64,000 nt of DNA, taken from the NCBI GenBank assembly GCA_035513055.1, contig DATKCT010000066.1, positions 1 to 64,000 on the forward strand, in the 5' to 3' direction. A program made the translations under genes and the position numbers. This document shows, piece after piece, positions 44,832-53,089 of the stretch. The first letter of the stretch is position 1, and each line of letters opens with the position of its first letter. The notes beneath the pieces were generated by a model. That model was not told the DNA's origin, did no database searches, and saw nothing but the letters and a program-made list of their open reading frames with translations. Source of the stretch: DATKCT01 sp035513055. GTDB taxonomy: Bacteria > Verrucomicrobiota > Verrucomicrobiia > Verrucomicrobiales > DEV007.

Positions 44832-45863
44832 TCATGGCCCAGTTCGCGTCTGGCTGCGCAGCCGGAACCAAGCCCCCGTCGCCGGGCCGTCGTCCACCTC
44901 CACCTCCACCTCCACCCCCAATCCGCCGGCATCCGGACTCACCCGGACGCGGAACCGCGGCCCCTCCCCGCTCCCCGTCTCATCCGCGCGAAACCACATT
45001 CTTCCCTCTTGAGACCACTCCAGATACTGCAACACGTCCGACCGGTCTCCCGCCTGCCGATACAGCAGGTTCCAGCCGCCGGACTTGTCCCGCACGACCT
45101 CCAAAGGCGCCGGCGACGGGCGCAACGGGTCCGAACCCGCAGCATATTCCGCTGCATTGTTCTGCCCATCTCCGTCCGGATCTCCTCGCGGCGACCGTTC
45201 CGCCTCGTCCCAGTGGTCCCCTGTGCCGAAAACGGAGTCGCGCCACTGGTCGTAGGTCGTTCCCCCTTCCCCCACGATCCCACCGATGTCCAGGAACGCC
45301 GTCTCCGGAAGGCTTCCTCCGGCAGATTCCGCCGCCGACAATACGATGACCGATGCTCCCGGCCCGGGAACTCGATAAGGATGATCGCCTCCCAGCTCCG
45401 CATCTGTGACCTCATCGCTGCGATAGAACCGGTAAGGAAAGCCCGGGTCGCTTCCGCCCTCCGTGAAATAATACAAGCCCAGCCGTTGCCCGGGCGCCAG
45501 GATCCCTTCCCAGATGGGGTCGCCGGTCTCGAAGGCAACCGATCCCGGGCTCTCGAATGCCGTGATGCCTCCAACATCGACCGCCTGCAGCACCATCAAC
45601 ACCAGATCGTCCCCGAGCATCCCGCCTTCCCTGCGCGGCAACAGCGCCAAGACGGCCGATCCGCCGGCCGGATCCGTCTCCAAACCGGCAAAGCCATCAC
45701 CCGCCGTATCCGCCACCAGAACTCCTATGGATCGTCCCGGCTGCAATCCGGGTAGACCATAGGCCCCGAACTGCAACTGAAACTCCGAGCCTCCCACCTC
45801 CCCAAGCCCAGCTCCGGCCGCCATCCAGGAAGTCATGGTCCAGAAAACTCTCCATCCAGGCAT
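44832..45863 (-). CDS. surface-protein-like with a calcium-loop motif, unknown function
   Basis: 343 residues. The ORF starts at ATG 45863 directly after an in-frame TAG and shows no signal peptide, so the gene may lack its 5' end or begin at the inner Met 11. The first ~190 residues (FQLQFGAYGLPGLQPGRSIG, FETGDPIWEGILAPGQRLGL, YYFTEGGSDPGFPYRFYRSD) look like two beta-rich segments. Then comes a 'DPDGDGQNNAAEYAAGSDP' loop, a dockerin/thrombospondin-type-3-like calcium site very common in verrucomicrobial exported proteins, followed by a C-terminal beta domain (VLQYLEWSQEGRMWFRADE). I do not recognise a named family. Confidence 0.65.
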   Translation of the reverse strand: MPGWRVFWTMTSWMAAGAGLGEVGGSEFQLQFGAYGLPGLQPGRSIGVLVADTAGDGFAGLETDPAGGSAVLALLPRREGGMLGDDLVLMVLQAVDVGGITAFESPGSVAFETGDPIWEGILAPGQRLGLYYFTEGGSDPGFPYRFYRSDEVTDAELGGDHPYRVPGPGASVIVLSAAESAGGSLPETAFLDIGGIVGEGGTTYDQWRDSVFGTGDHWDEAERSPRGDPDGDGQNNAAEYAAGSDPLRPSPAPLEVVRDKSGGWNLLYRQAGDRSDVLQYLEWSQEGRMWFRADETGSGEGPRFRVRVSPDAGGLGVEVEVEVDDGPATGAWFRLRSQTRTGP

Positions 45864-46031
45864 GGCCCCCTATCGTAGAAGGAAGCCAGCGCCGGGCAAG
45901 CAGAAGAGGATCCCATCGGCCAGGAACCCATCCCAAGGCTCGCCGCGACGTTCCAAACCATCGCCCGGTTTGTATTGGCGCTCCCGCCGCTTCCCGGCGA
46001 AATTGAACGAATTCTGCCCACATCATCCGCC

Positions 46032-46799
46032 ATGGAAACTCAAGTCTCTCCACCTCGCCTCCCAGCTCAACCGATTTCCGGACCGGCCGAAAGCGCCGCG
46101 CCGCTCCCCGTACGGAAGCGCCGGGGATTCTTCTTTTACGCGGGCTGGACCCTGTTGTTCCTGGCCGTGGCGGGGCTCGCTGGGCTCGGAGCCGCCGCTT
46201 GGTGGTACCATCACAATTTCCACGCTTCCCCATTCCGCCCGGTGGTTCTCAGCCAGGAACAGCAAGAGAGCGTCGATCTCAAGATCGAGGCCCTCAATTC
46301 CCCCGGCTCGAAGCTCCCGCCCGGGATGCTCGATCCCGCCGGTGAAGAACGCATTGAGCGATCCACGCCCGGCGCTCCGTCCGCCGAAACCGGCGATCGC
46401 GCCCGCCGCACTCTGGTGTTTACCGAAACCGAGATCAACGGGGTCCTCCATCACAACTCCGATCTCGGAGAGTACCTCGACATCGACCTCGATCGCGACC
46501 GGATCAGCGCCCGGGCTATCGTGCCATTTCCCGCGGATGTTCCCTTCATTGGCGGCAAAACGCTTCGCCTGCGTCTCTCTCTCGGCGCGTTTCTCGATGA
46601 AGCCAACCGCCTCGCCATCATTGTGCAAGACGTCAGCGTCGGCGGCGTGCCGCTCCCCGCTGCATGGCTGGGAGGCCTCAAAGGAGCCAATGTCGTCGAG
46701 GAATACTCCTCCGAACACGGTCTGCTCAAGGCTCTGGCCGACGGGATCGAGGAGTTCGACCTACAAGACGGCAAGATGACCGTCATCCTGAAACCGTAG
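46032..46799 (+). CDS. single-pass membrane protein of unknown function
   Basis: 255 residues from ATG 46032. A Pro/Ala-rich cytoplasmic start is followed by the basic stop-transfer VRKRRG and one helix (FFFYAGWTLLFLAVAGLAGL). The outer domain (~105-250) has LVFTETEINGVLHHNSDLGE, the alternating pattern ISARAIVPFPADVPFIGGKT and LAIIVQDVSVGGVPLPAAW. This layout (an 'inner' Leu/Asn-rich helix then repeated strands) is reminiscent of YpmS/DUF2140 or LmeA-like lipid-binding proteins, but the likeness is weak. It converges on the alkaline phosphatase gene with a 15-base gap. Confidence 0.7.
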   Translation: METQVSPPRLPAQPISGPAESAAPLPVRKRRGFFFYAGWTLLFLAVAGLAGLGAAAWWYHHNFHASPFRPVVLSQEQQESVDLKIEALNSPGSKLPPGMLDPAGEERIERSTPGAPSAETGDRARRTLVFTETEINGVLHHNSDLGEYLDIDLDRDRISARAIVPFPADVPFIGGKTLRLRLSLGAFLDEANRLAIIVQDVSVGGVPLPAAWLGGLKGANVVEEYSSEHGLLKALADGIEEFDLQDGKMTVILKP

Positions 46800-46814
46800 C
46801 GAAATCCCCCGAAA

Positions 46815-48251
46815 TCACCCGATCAGAATCCCAAGCAGCCGCTCATGGACGCTGTCGTTGCGGAGGAGGCCGTGGAAGCGTTCCGCCTGCGGACCGAAAG
46901 CGGTGATGATCGTGGGATCGGCGGTGTGGACGGTGCCCGTCCAGCCGATGCCGGTGTGGTTGCCGGCAATCTGACCGAGGATGCCCTGCGGATTGGCCAG
47001 CAGATGGTTCCATTCCGTTACCTCCGTTCCGGAAATGGTGTCGATCAAGGTCTTTGCCTCCTTTTCGGTCGTTTCGAATCCCAACTGAGCACGGATCAGC
47101 GAGGCCAGATCGCGGGCGCCGCCTTTCCTCTCCTTCCAGCCGGCGAACAGCCGTTCGTGAGACGACTTCATGGCGTGGATGCGGGCGAAATGGTCGTTGG
47201 TGCGGCGGTAGGAAGAACCCATGCCATTGAGGCCGGGATTGGCGTTGCCGTGATCGCTGGTGATGATCACCAGAATATCGTCGCGGCCGGCAGTGGCGGC
47301 GGCCACGCCGGCGATGGCGTCGTCGAAGGCGAGCTGGTCCCACAGCAGGCCGGCAATATCATTGGCGTGGGCGGCGTGGTCGACGCGCGCGGCCTCGACC
47401 TGCAGGAGAAAAGGGGCGCCATCGCCCAGCAAGCGTTTCAGCGCCGCCTCCGCCATCTCGGCCAGTGTCGGGATCTTCTTGAGCAGCTCCCGGTCATGCG
47501 CCCGGTCCACGCTATAGGGAAGGTAACCCGGCGTAAAGGTTCCGAGCAGCCGCCAGCCTCTCGTGGCGAGAAGTTCATCGCGGCTGCGAAGGACCTTGTA
47601 ACCCGCATTGGCGTACCCGGCGAAGAGGTCGCGCTTATCTTTCCGCTTGCCGGACTCGAAGAACTTCGACCCGCCGCCGAGCACGATGTCAGCGCGATCG
47701 AGATACTGGATGGCGATGTCTTCTTCGTCATTGCGGTCCGGCGAACTCGCCGCAAAACCGGCAGGAGTGGCATGGGTGACGGTAGCCGTCGTGACAAGAC
47801 CGAGCCGGCAATTCTCGGCTCGAAGGGTCGCGCCAATGGGGTCGAGCGGCCTGCCCTTATCAGTGAAATTGATGTGCCCATTGGGCACGCGCCTACCCCC
47901 TCCCCAGGCCGAGGCCGCGGCCGCGGAATCTGGAACCAACGAGTTGGAAGACGCGGTGTCCATCAGGCCCTGAACGGTTGCCGGCGACTGCAGCATCTCC
48001 CACCAGCAGGTCGAACGCTTTCTCGTTTGCAGCGAAAATGCCTCCGCCAACGACAACACACCGTGACTCATGCCATCGGAAACCATGAATACGATCCCGT
48101 GCACGCGCTTGGTCTGCTTGGGCAGGGCTTGCGCGCTCACAACCGGCAGCAGACTGCCTACACCTCCGAAGAGGCCGGCCTGGAGTAAACGGCGCCGGGT
48201 CGATTGCTTCACTCGACTCTCCTCTGTTACCCCTGCCTTGTTAGGTCCCAT
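46815..48251 (-). CDS. alkaline phosphatase (PhoA superfamily), Tat-exported
   Basis: About 478 residues from ATG 48251. A Tat-like leader (STRRRLLQAGLFGGVG) ends near SAQALP. The core has the nucleophile site VPDSAAAASAW (Ser after Asp), early metal Asp in VFMVSDGMSHG, and the later metal ligands in ARVDHAAHANDI and ITSDHGNANPG; C-terminal HTGIGWTGTVHTADPT adds the last His. All catalytic positions are seen, so an active metal-dependent phosphomonoesterase is expected. The open frame to 48332 would overlap the upstream ylbF-like gene; the ATG 10 bases after that gene's stop is preferred. The two genes may be co-transcribed. Confidence 0.92.
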   Translation of the reverse strand: MGPNKAGVTEESRVKQSTRRRLLQAGLFGGVGSLLPVVSAQALPKQTKRVHGIVFMVSDGMSHGVLSLAEAFSLQTRKRSTCWWEMLQSPATVQGLMDTASSNSLVPDSAAAASAWGGGRRVPNGHINFTDKGRPLDPIGATLRAENCRLGLVTTATVTHATPAGFAASSPDRNDEEDIAIQYLDRADIVLGGGSKFFESGKRKDKRDLFAGYANAGYKVLRSRDELLATRGWRLLGTFTPGYLPYSVDRAHDRELLKKIPTLAEMAEAALKRLLGDGAPFLLQVEAARVDHAAHANDIAGLLWDQLAFDDAIAGVAAATAGRDDILVIITSDHGNANPGLNGMGSSYRRTNDHFARIHAMKSSHERLFAGWKERKGGARDLASLIRAQLGFETTEKEAKTLIDTISGTEVTEWNHLLANPQGILGQIAGNHTGIGWTGTVHTADPTIITAFGPQAERFHGLLRNDSVHERLLGILIG

Positions 48252-48261
48252 GCCTTGCGTC

Positions 48262-48681
48262 TCAGTGGCTGCAACCGCAGCTTCCACTCTCGCAACCCCC
48301 CGATTCCACCAGCTCTTCCTCCGATGGAACATGGCCCAGTTGTAGCGTCTTCTGGACGATCTTCGTGACTGCGCCGAAAAGTCCGTTCAGCAGTTCTTCC
48401 GCTTCGACGAACTCGGAGGCCACGACATTGGACTCGACCTCCTCGCGCAGTTGCTCGAATTCCTCCAAATCCTCCTCATCCGGAAGGTCTCCTTCGTGAC
48501 TTCGCATATGTAAGGCGTGCGCCTTCTCCTGCCACACGCGATAGACCTTCCGTGCCGCTTCATCTCCCGTGAAAGCATCGATCTTCGCCCGAGCTTCCAA
48601 GAATTCCGGGTCTTCGACAATACACTGACACAGCTCGCGCAGCTTCCGATCCAGAGTTGCTGGTTCCAATACCGTTTGCAT
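48262..48681 (-). CDS. YlbF-family protein with a Cys-rich C-terminus
   Basis: About 139 residues from ATG 48681 (another ATG at 48687). The helical body (TLDRKLRELCQCIVEDPEFL, AARKVYRVWQEKAHALHMRS, EEFEQLREEVESNVVASEFV, EELLNGLFGAVTKIVQKTLQ) fits the Com_YlbF/PF06133 fold. In Bacillus, YlbF acts with YmcA and YaaT and carries an Fe-S cluster. Here the final residues GGCESGSCGCSH supply three cysteines and a His, plus Cys-x-Cys near the N-terminus, so metal or cluster binding is plausible. The alkaline phosphatase gene follows after 10 bases. Confidence 0.75.
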   Translation of the reverse strand: MQTVLEPATLDRKLRELCQCIVEDPEFLEARAKIDAFTGDEAARKVYRVWQEKAHALHMRSHEGDLPDEEDLEEFEQLREEVESNVVASEFVEAEELLNGLFGAVTKIVQKTLQLGHVPSEEELVESGGCESGSCGCSH

Positions 48682-49090
48682 GCCCATGCATACGGCGGCA
48701 ACGGCCCATCCGCAAACTGCAAAGTCCTCCTCCCCCGGGGGAGGCATCCCGGATGTGAATCGCCCGCGCCAGGTTCCGATCGTTCCTCCACGACCACGGG
48801 CCGCCATTTCCTCCAAGGGACTCTGGAGGCCTCCTTGCCGCGACCTGCCACACGCGTCGCGCTGGAGGCAGCGCCGTCTTCCTCGTCCCGGGCGAAGTCA
48901 GTGACCCGCTGAACGAGAACCAAGAACAGATCTGGGAACCGTCCAGCGACAAGCAAGCCCGGCCGCCGCCGCAGGGACGTCCCCTCACCCAGGGAGGAAA
49001 CGCTGGACTTTCAATCCGCGCTCCCTAGGTTTCGCCCTCCATCACTCGGCTGCCGCTGCGCCGGCTCCCCGTTTCTCCAATATCTCCTCC
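48682..49090. other. divergent intergenic region between ylbF-like and moxR genes
   Basis: 409 bases. It carries a 16-base perfect palindrome at 48729-48744. Frames that cross it in either direction lack family features; the ylbF-like frame stays open to 48816 without a good start. No clear promoter was found. Confidence 0.5.
48729..48744. repeat. 16-bp perfect palindrome
   Basis: CCTCCCCCGGGGGAGG, centred at 48736/48737, 48 bases upstream of the ylbF-like start. It has no loop, so it looks more like a dimer-binding site than an RNA hairpin. Confidence 0.6.
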
Positions 49091-50116
49091 ATGCAAACTT
49101 CCTCTCTCAACCCGGCCCCGATGAACGAGGACGACGTCAATGCCATCGACGACCTCCGCCATCTCTTCGACCAGCTCCGCGCGGAGTTGGGGAAAGTGAT
49201 CATCGGACAGCACAAGGTGATCGAACAGTTGTGCATGTGTCTTTTCGCCCGGGGTCACGCTCTGCTGATGGGTGTTCCGGGACTGGCCAAGACTCTCCTG
49301 ATCAGTTCGTTGGCAGAAACGATGGATCTCACCTTCAGCCGGATCCAGTTCACGCCTGATTTGATGCCGATGGACATCACCGGGACGGATATCCTGCAGG
49401 AAACCGACCAACCCGGGCGCCGCGCCTACGAATTCGTGAAGGGCCCTGTGTTTGCCAACATCGTTTTGGCCGACGAGATCAACCGCGCTCCGGCTAAAAC
49501 TCAAGCCGCCATGCTCGAAGCCATGCAAGAGCACCGCGTCACCGCTCTGGGGCGGGCCTTCCCTCTCGACCCCCCGTTTTTTGTGCTGGCGACTCAGAAT
49601 CCGGTCGAACAAGAAGGGACTTATCCGCTGCCGGAAGCCCAGCTCGACCGCTTCATGTTTCTCATCGAAGTGGACTATCCCACCGAGGAGGAAGAGCGGG
49701 AGATCGCCCGCGCTACGACCGGCGCGGACCGGCCCAGGCTCAACTCCCTGGTGCACGGGCCTCAGGTCATCGCCTTTCAGAATCTGGTGCGCCGGATGCC
49801 CGTCCCCGACCATATCTACAACTACGCCGTTGAATTGGTGCGCCGCACCCGGCCGAAGATGGAGAGTTCCCCGGAATGGGCCCGGAAACTCATCGGATGG
49901 GGCGCCGGTCCGCGCGCCGTTCAGTACCTCATCCTCGGCGCCAAGGCCCGCGCCGCTTTGCACGGCAGCTACATGGCGCGTCTGGAAGACGTCGAGGAAG
50001 TCGCGGAACCGGTGCTCAATCACCGGGTCTTGACCAATTTCAGCGCGCAGAGCGAGGGCTTGACCAGCACGGACATCGTCCGCCGCCTCGTTCAGGAACA
50101 GCGCAAAAGCGCCTGA
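49091..50116 (+). CDS. MoxR-family AAA+ ATPase
   Basis: 341 residues. Walker A is GVPGLAKT (~58), Walker B is VLADEINRAPAKTQAAMLEA (~125), sensor 1 is FVLATQNPVEQEGTYPLPEA, and the C-terminal lid contains SPEWARKLIGWGAGPRAVQYL. MoxR ATPases act as chaperones for vWA proteins. The next three genes in the same direction encode a DUF58 protein and two membrane vWA-type proteins, the standard partners. ATG 49091 lies at the start of the conserved region; the long minus-strand frame opposite is an antisense artefact. Confidence 0.95.
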   Translation: MQTSSLNPAPMNEDDVNAIDDLRHLFDQLRAELGKVIIGQHKVIEQLCMCLFARGHALLMGVPGLAKTLLISSLAETMDLTFSRIQFTPDLMPMDITGTDILQETDQPGRRAYEFVKGPVFANIVLADEINRAPAKTQAAMLEAMQEHRVTALGRAFPLDPPFFVLATQNPVEQEGTYPLPEAQLDRFMFLIEVDYPTEEEEREIARATTGADRPRLNSLVHGPQVIAFQNLVRRMPVPDHIYNYAVELVRRTRPKMESSPEWARKLIGWGAGPRAVQYLILGAKARAALHGSYMARLEDVEEVAEPVLNHRVLTNFSAQSEGLTSTDIVRRLVQEQRKSA

Positions 50117-50143
50117 CCCCGCTCTGATCTCAGAGGCAACGCC

Positions 50144-51061
50144 GTGCCTGAAGCCGTCGATCGCGAATTCCTGGATCCCGATGTACTGGGCCGGCTGGCC
50201 GCGGTGCCGCTCTTCGCCCGGTCCCCGATGCAGGGCAACGTTTCCGGCCGGCATCAAAGCCCGCACCGCGGCTCGAGCGTCGAGTTCGCCGAATACCGCA
50301 AGTATGTCCCCGGGGATGACACCCGCCGTTTGGACTGGAGGGCCTACGGGCGTTCGGACCGCTTCTACATCAAAGAATTCGAGGCGGACACAAACCTGCG
50401 CTGCTGTCTCGTTCTCGACACCAGCGCCTCGATGGGGTTCGGCCCGGATTCTCTGCGAAAAATCGATTACGCCCGGAAACTCGCCGCCGCCCTGGCCTAC
50501 CTAGCGGTGCATCAGGGCGACGCCGTCGGGCTGAGCACGGTGTCCAAGGACCTCGTGCAATACCTTCCCCCGCGGCGTAACCCGGCTCACCTTCGCCTGA
50601 TTTACAACGCGCTGGGTGAAGCCGAACCCCGCGGCGAAACCGGCCTGGTGGAAGTCCTGCACGAACTCGCCGAACGCATCCAACAACGCGCCCTCGTCGC
50701 CGTCTTTTCCGATCTGTTCGTTGATCCAGAAGCGCTGGCAGATTGCTTTCAACACTTGCGCTTTCGCAAACACGACGCCGCCATCTTTCACCTGCTCGAC
50801 CGCCAGGAGATCGATTTCCATTTCGACCGGCCTCTGCGCTTCGTTAGTTTGGAAAACGACGAGGTGATCATCGCCGAGCCCAGTCTCATCGCCGACCGTT
50901 ATCAGGAGGCGCTGCAGGAATACCTCGAGATCATCCGCGAAGGCGCCATCAAATCCAACGTCGATTATCACCCGGTGGTCACCGATCAATCTTACGAAGA
51001 CGTGCTCGCCACGTTTCTCGCCAAGCGCGTGCCGAAGCAGGCGCGGAGATCTTCTCCCTAA
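50144..51061 (+). CDS. DUF58 domain protein
   Basis: 305 residues starting with GTG 50144. The DUF58 core reads SSVEFAEYRKYVPGDDTRRL, DWRAYGRSDRFYIKEFEADT, then a vWA-like DTSASMGFG (~88) with the MIDAS DxSxS pattern. It is predicted soluble in this form. DUF58 proteins work with MoxR ATPases in envelope stress or complex assembly; no direct function is known here. It lies 27 bases after moxR and 17 before the next gene. Confidence 0.93.
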   Translation: MPEAVDREFLDPDVLGRLAAVPLFARSPMQGNVSGRHQSPHRGSSVEFAEYRKYVPGDDTRRLDWRAYGRSDRFYIKEFEADTNLRCCLVLDTSASMGFGPDSLRKIDYARKLAAALAYLAVHQGDAVGLSTVSKDLVQYLPPRRNPAHLRLIYNALGEAEPRGETGLVEVLHELAERIQQRALVAVFSDLFVDPEALADCFQHLRFRKHDAAIFHLLDRQEIDFHFDRPLRFVSLENDEVIIAEPSLIADRYQEALQEYLEIIREGAIKSNVDYHPVVTDQSYEDVLATFLAKRVPKQARRSSP

Positions 51062-51078
51062 CTCCGGTCCCGTAACCC

Positions 51079-53085
51079 GTGTCTTTTCTTCAGCCATTTC
51101 TGCTTCTCGGGCTCCCGCTGATCGCCATACCGGTGATCATCCACTTGCTGAACAAGCGCCGGCACCGCACCATGCCTTGGGCAGCAATGATGTTTCTGCA
51201 AAAGGCCACTCGCCAATCCCGGGGCCGGAAGAAACTCCGCCATTTTCTCATCCTGGCCTGCCGCGTGCTCGCCATCGCCACGCTCCTCTTCGCCGCCAGC
51301 CGTCCCCTGGCGGGAAGTTTCCTCGGCTGGGCCTTTCAAGGATCACCCGAGACCATCCTGGTGCTCTTGGACCGCTCCGCCAGTATGGAACTGTCCACCG
51401 CGGGACTGCCGGCCGGATCCAAACGCTCGCAAGCGCTGCACCAACTGGGCGAAGCCGCATCACGCTTTGGACGCTCCCGGCTGACCGTGATCGACAGCGC
51501 CTCGCTCAGCCCGCAATACGTCGAGGATGCCGCGTCCTTGCCCGATCTGCCGTCGGTCCAAGCCACCGATACCCAAGCGGATATTCCGGCTATGCTCGAT
51601 CGCGCCCTGGATTTTGTCGCCGCCAACCAATCCGGAAGGACTGACATCTGGCTGGTCTCCGATCTCCAAACCAACGACTGGCGCCCTGGAGACAATCGCT
51701 GGCGGGCCATCCGGGAACGCTTCCGGAGTCTCCCGCAAGATGTGCGCCTGCGAATCATGGCCTTTGACGCCTCGCCGACAGACAATCAGCGCCTTTCCCT
51801 GTCCGATGTTTCCCGCCGCCAGCGTCCCGATGCGGATGAACTCCTGCTGACCCTGCAATTGGAAAGGGACGGAACCGCGCTCGCCGATGTTCCGCTGGCC
51901 GTGGTGATCGAGGGCGCCCGGACTGTGGAACCGGTCAATCTCACGGGACAGTCCCTCCGCTTCCAGCGCCGGGTTCCGTTAGGCGGTGAGCATGCCGGCG
52001 GATGGGGTTGGGTTGAGATTCCTAACGACGCCAACCCCCGGGACAATACGGCGTTCTTTGTCTACAGCGCTCCCCAGACAGCCCGCAGCGTCCTGATCGC
52101 CAACTCCGGCCGCGCCGGAGCCATCCTCGCCCTGGCCGCCGCGCCCGCTCCCGAGGAGCTGAACCAAACCGCGGAAGCCATCGCCGCGCATCAACTGGGG
52201 ACTCTGGATTGGCCCAGCATCGCCCTGGTCGTATGGCAGGCCCCCCTGCCCACCGGCGCCGATGCCGAGGCGCTGTTGGCCTTTCTCGAGTCAGGCGGCC
52301 GGGCGCTCTTCCTGCCCACAGGACAACCCTCGGGTCCAGCGGAAGTATTTCTCGATCTGAGCTACGGCGAATTGGAAAGCGCGCCGGGGGAGGACGGAAC
52401 TTTCGCGATCTCCACCTGGCGTCAGGACGACGGTCCCCTCGCCGATACTCAGGACGGAAATCCCCTTCCTCTCGGACGCCTCGCGGCGCGGCAACGTCAG
52501 CCTGTGCTTGGCGATGCTGCTGTCTTCGCCCAGTTTTCCGACGGCAAACCCTTTCTGGTTCGGCGGGATTACGGAGCCGGCGCGGCCTGGTTCGGCGCTA
52601 CCCTGCCACTGGCGGAGTGGTCCGATCTCGGCGACGGTCCGGTTCTCGTTCCCATGGTCCAGCGCATCTTGGGGGAAGGAAGCCAGCGTCTAGGCAACGC
52701 CAGACGGCTGATCTGCGGCGAACCCTTGCCGCCGAACTTGCAAGAGCAGCCGTGGACCCGCTTAGACGGAGCCAGCGAGGACGCGCCCTCCGGTCAACGC
52801 TACACCGCCGGCGTCTACCAAGCCGGCGAAACCCTCTTTTCGTTGAACCGGCCCGAACAGGAAAACCGCAATCAAATCACCAGCCGCGAGGAACTCGAGT
52901 CCCTGCTGGAAGGCGCGCGATTCACTTACTTCGAGGCGGCCGTGAATGGGCGGGACCGCAGCCTGGCCAGCGAGATCTGGAGGCTCTTCCTCTACGCTAT
53001 GCTCTTTTTCCTGCTCGGAGAGGCGCTGCTTTGCCTGCCGTCGCCAGCGCAGCTCTCCGCCTCGCGCGCGCCTGCCGCCGCCTGA
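51079..53085 (+). CDS. BatA-like membrane protein with vWA domain
   Basis: 668 residues from GTG 51079. The N-terminal BatA unit (FLLLGLPLIAIPVIIHLLNK, RHRTMPWAAMMFL) holds two membrane helices. A vWA domain follows with LLDRSASMEL (DxSxS MIDAS) and SDLQTNDW. The middle is beta-rich, then there is a glutamine-amidotransferase-like region without catalytic residues that I can see, and a C-terminal helix (LFLYAMLFFLLGEALLCL). Such proteins are common in MoxR blocks of PVC bacteria and may assemble an envelope complex. Confidence 0.88.
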   Translation: MSFLQPFLLLGLPLIAIPVIIHLLNKRRHRTMPWAAMMFLQKATRQSRGRKKLRHFLILACRVLAIATLLFAASRPLAGSFLGWAFQGSPETILVLLDRSASMELSTAGLPAGSKRSQALHQLGEAASRFGRSRLTVIDSASLSPQYVEDAASLPDLPSVQATDTQADIPAMLDRALDFVAANQSGRTDIWLVSDLQTNDWRPGDNRWRAIRERFRSLPQDVRLRIMAFDASPTDNQRLSLSDVSRRQRPDADELLLTLQLERDGTALADVPLAVVIEGARTVEPVNLTGQSLRFQRRVPLGGEHAGGWGWVEIPNDANPRDNTAFFVYSAPQTARSVLIANSGRAGAILALAAAPAPEELNQTAEAIAAHQLGTLDWPSIALVVWQAPLPTGADAEALLAFLESGGRALFLPTGQPSGPAEVFLDLSYGELESAPGEDGTFAISTWRQDDGPLADTQDGNPLPLGRLAARQRQPVLGDAAVFAQFSDGKPFLVRRDYGAGAAWFGATLPLAEWSDLGDGPVLVPMVQRILGEGSQRLGNARRLICGEPLPPNLQEQPWTRLDGASEDAPSGQRYTAGVYQAGETLFSLNRPEQENRNQITSREELESLLEGARFTYFEAAVNGRDRSLASEIWRLFLYAMLFFLLGEALLCLPSPAQLSASRAPAAA

Positions 53086-53089
53086 AGCC

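Noticed and set aside
45697..46233. 178-aa minus-strand frame as the missing 5' part of the 44832-45863 gene
   Set aside because: Its residues give no signal peptide or domain, and it is antisense to the plus-strand membrane protein gene.
46845..48188. 447-aa plus-strand frame
   Set aside because: Antisense to the alkaline phosphatase with intact catalytic motifs.
49025..50266. 413-aa minus-strand frame
   Set aside because: Antisense to MoxR, whose Walker motifs are intact.
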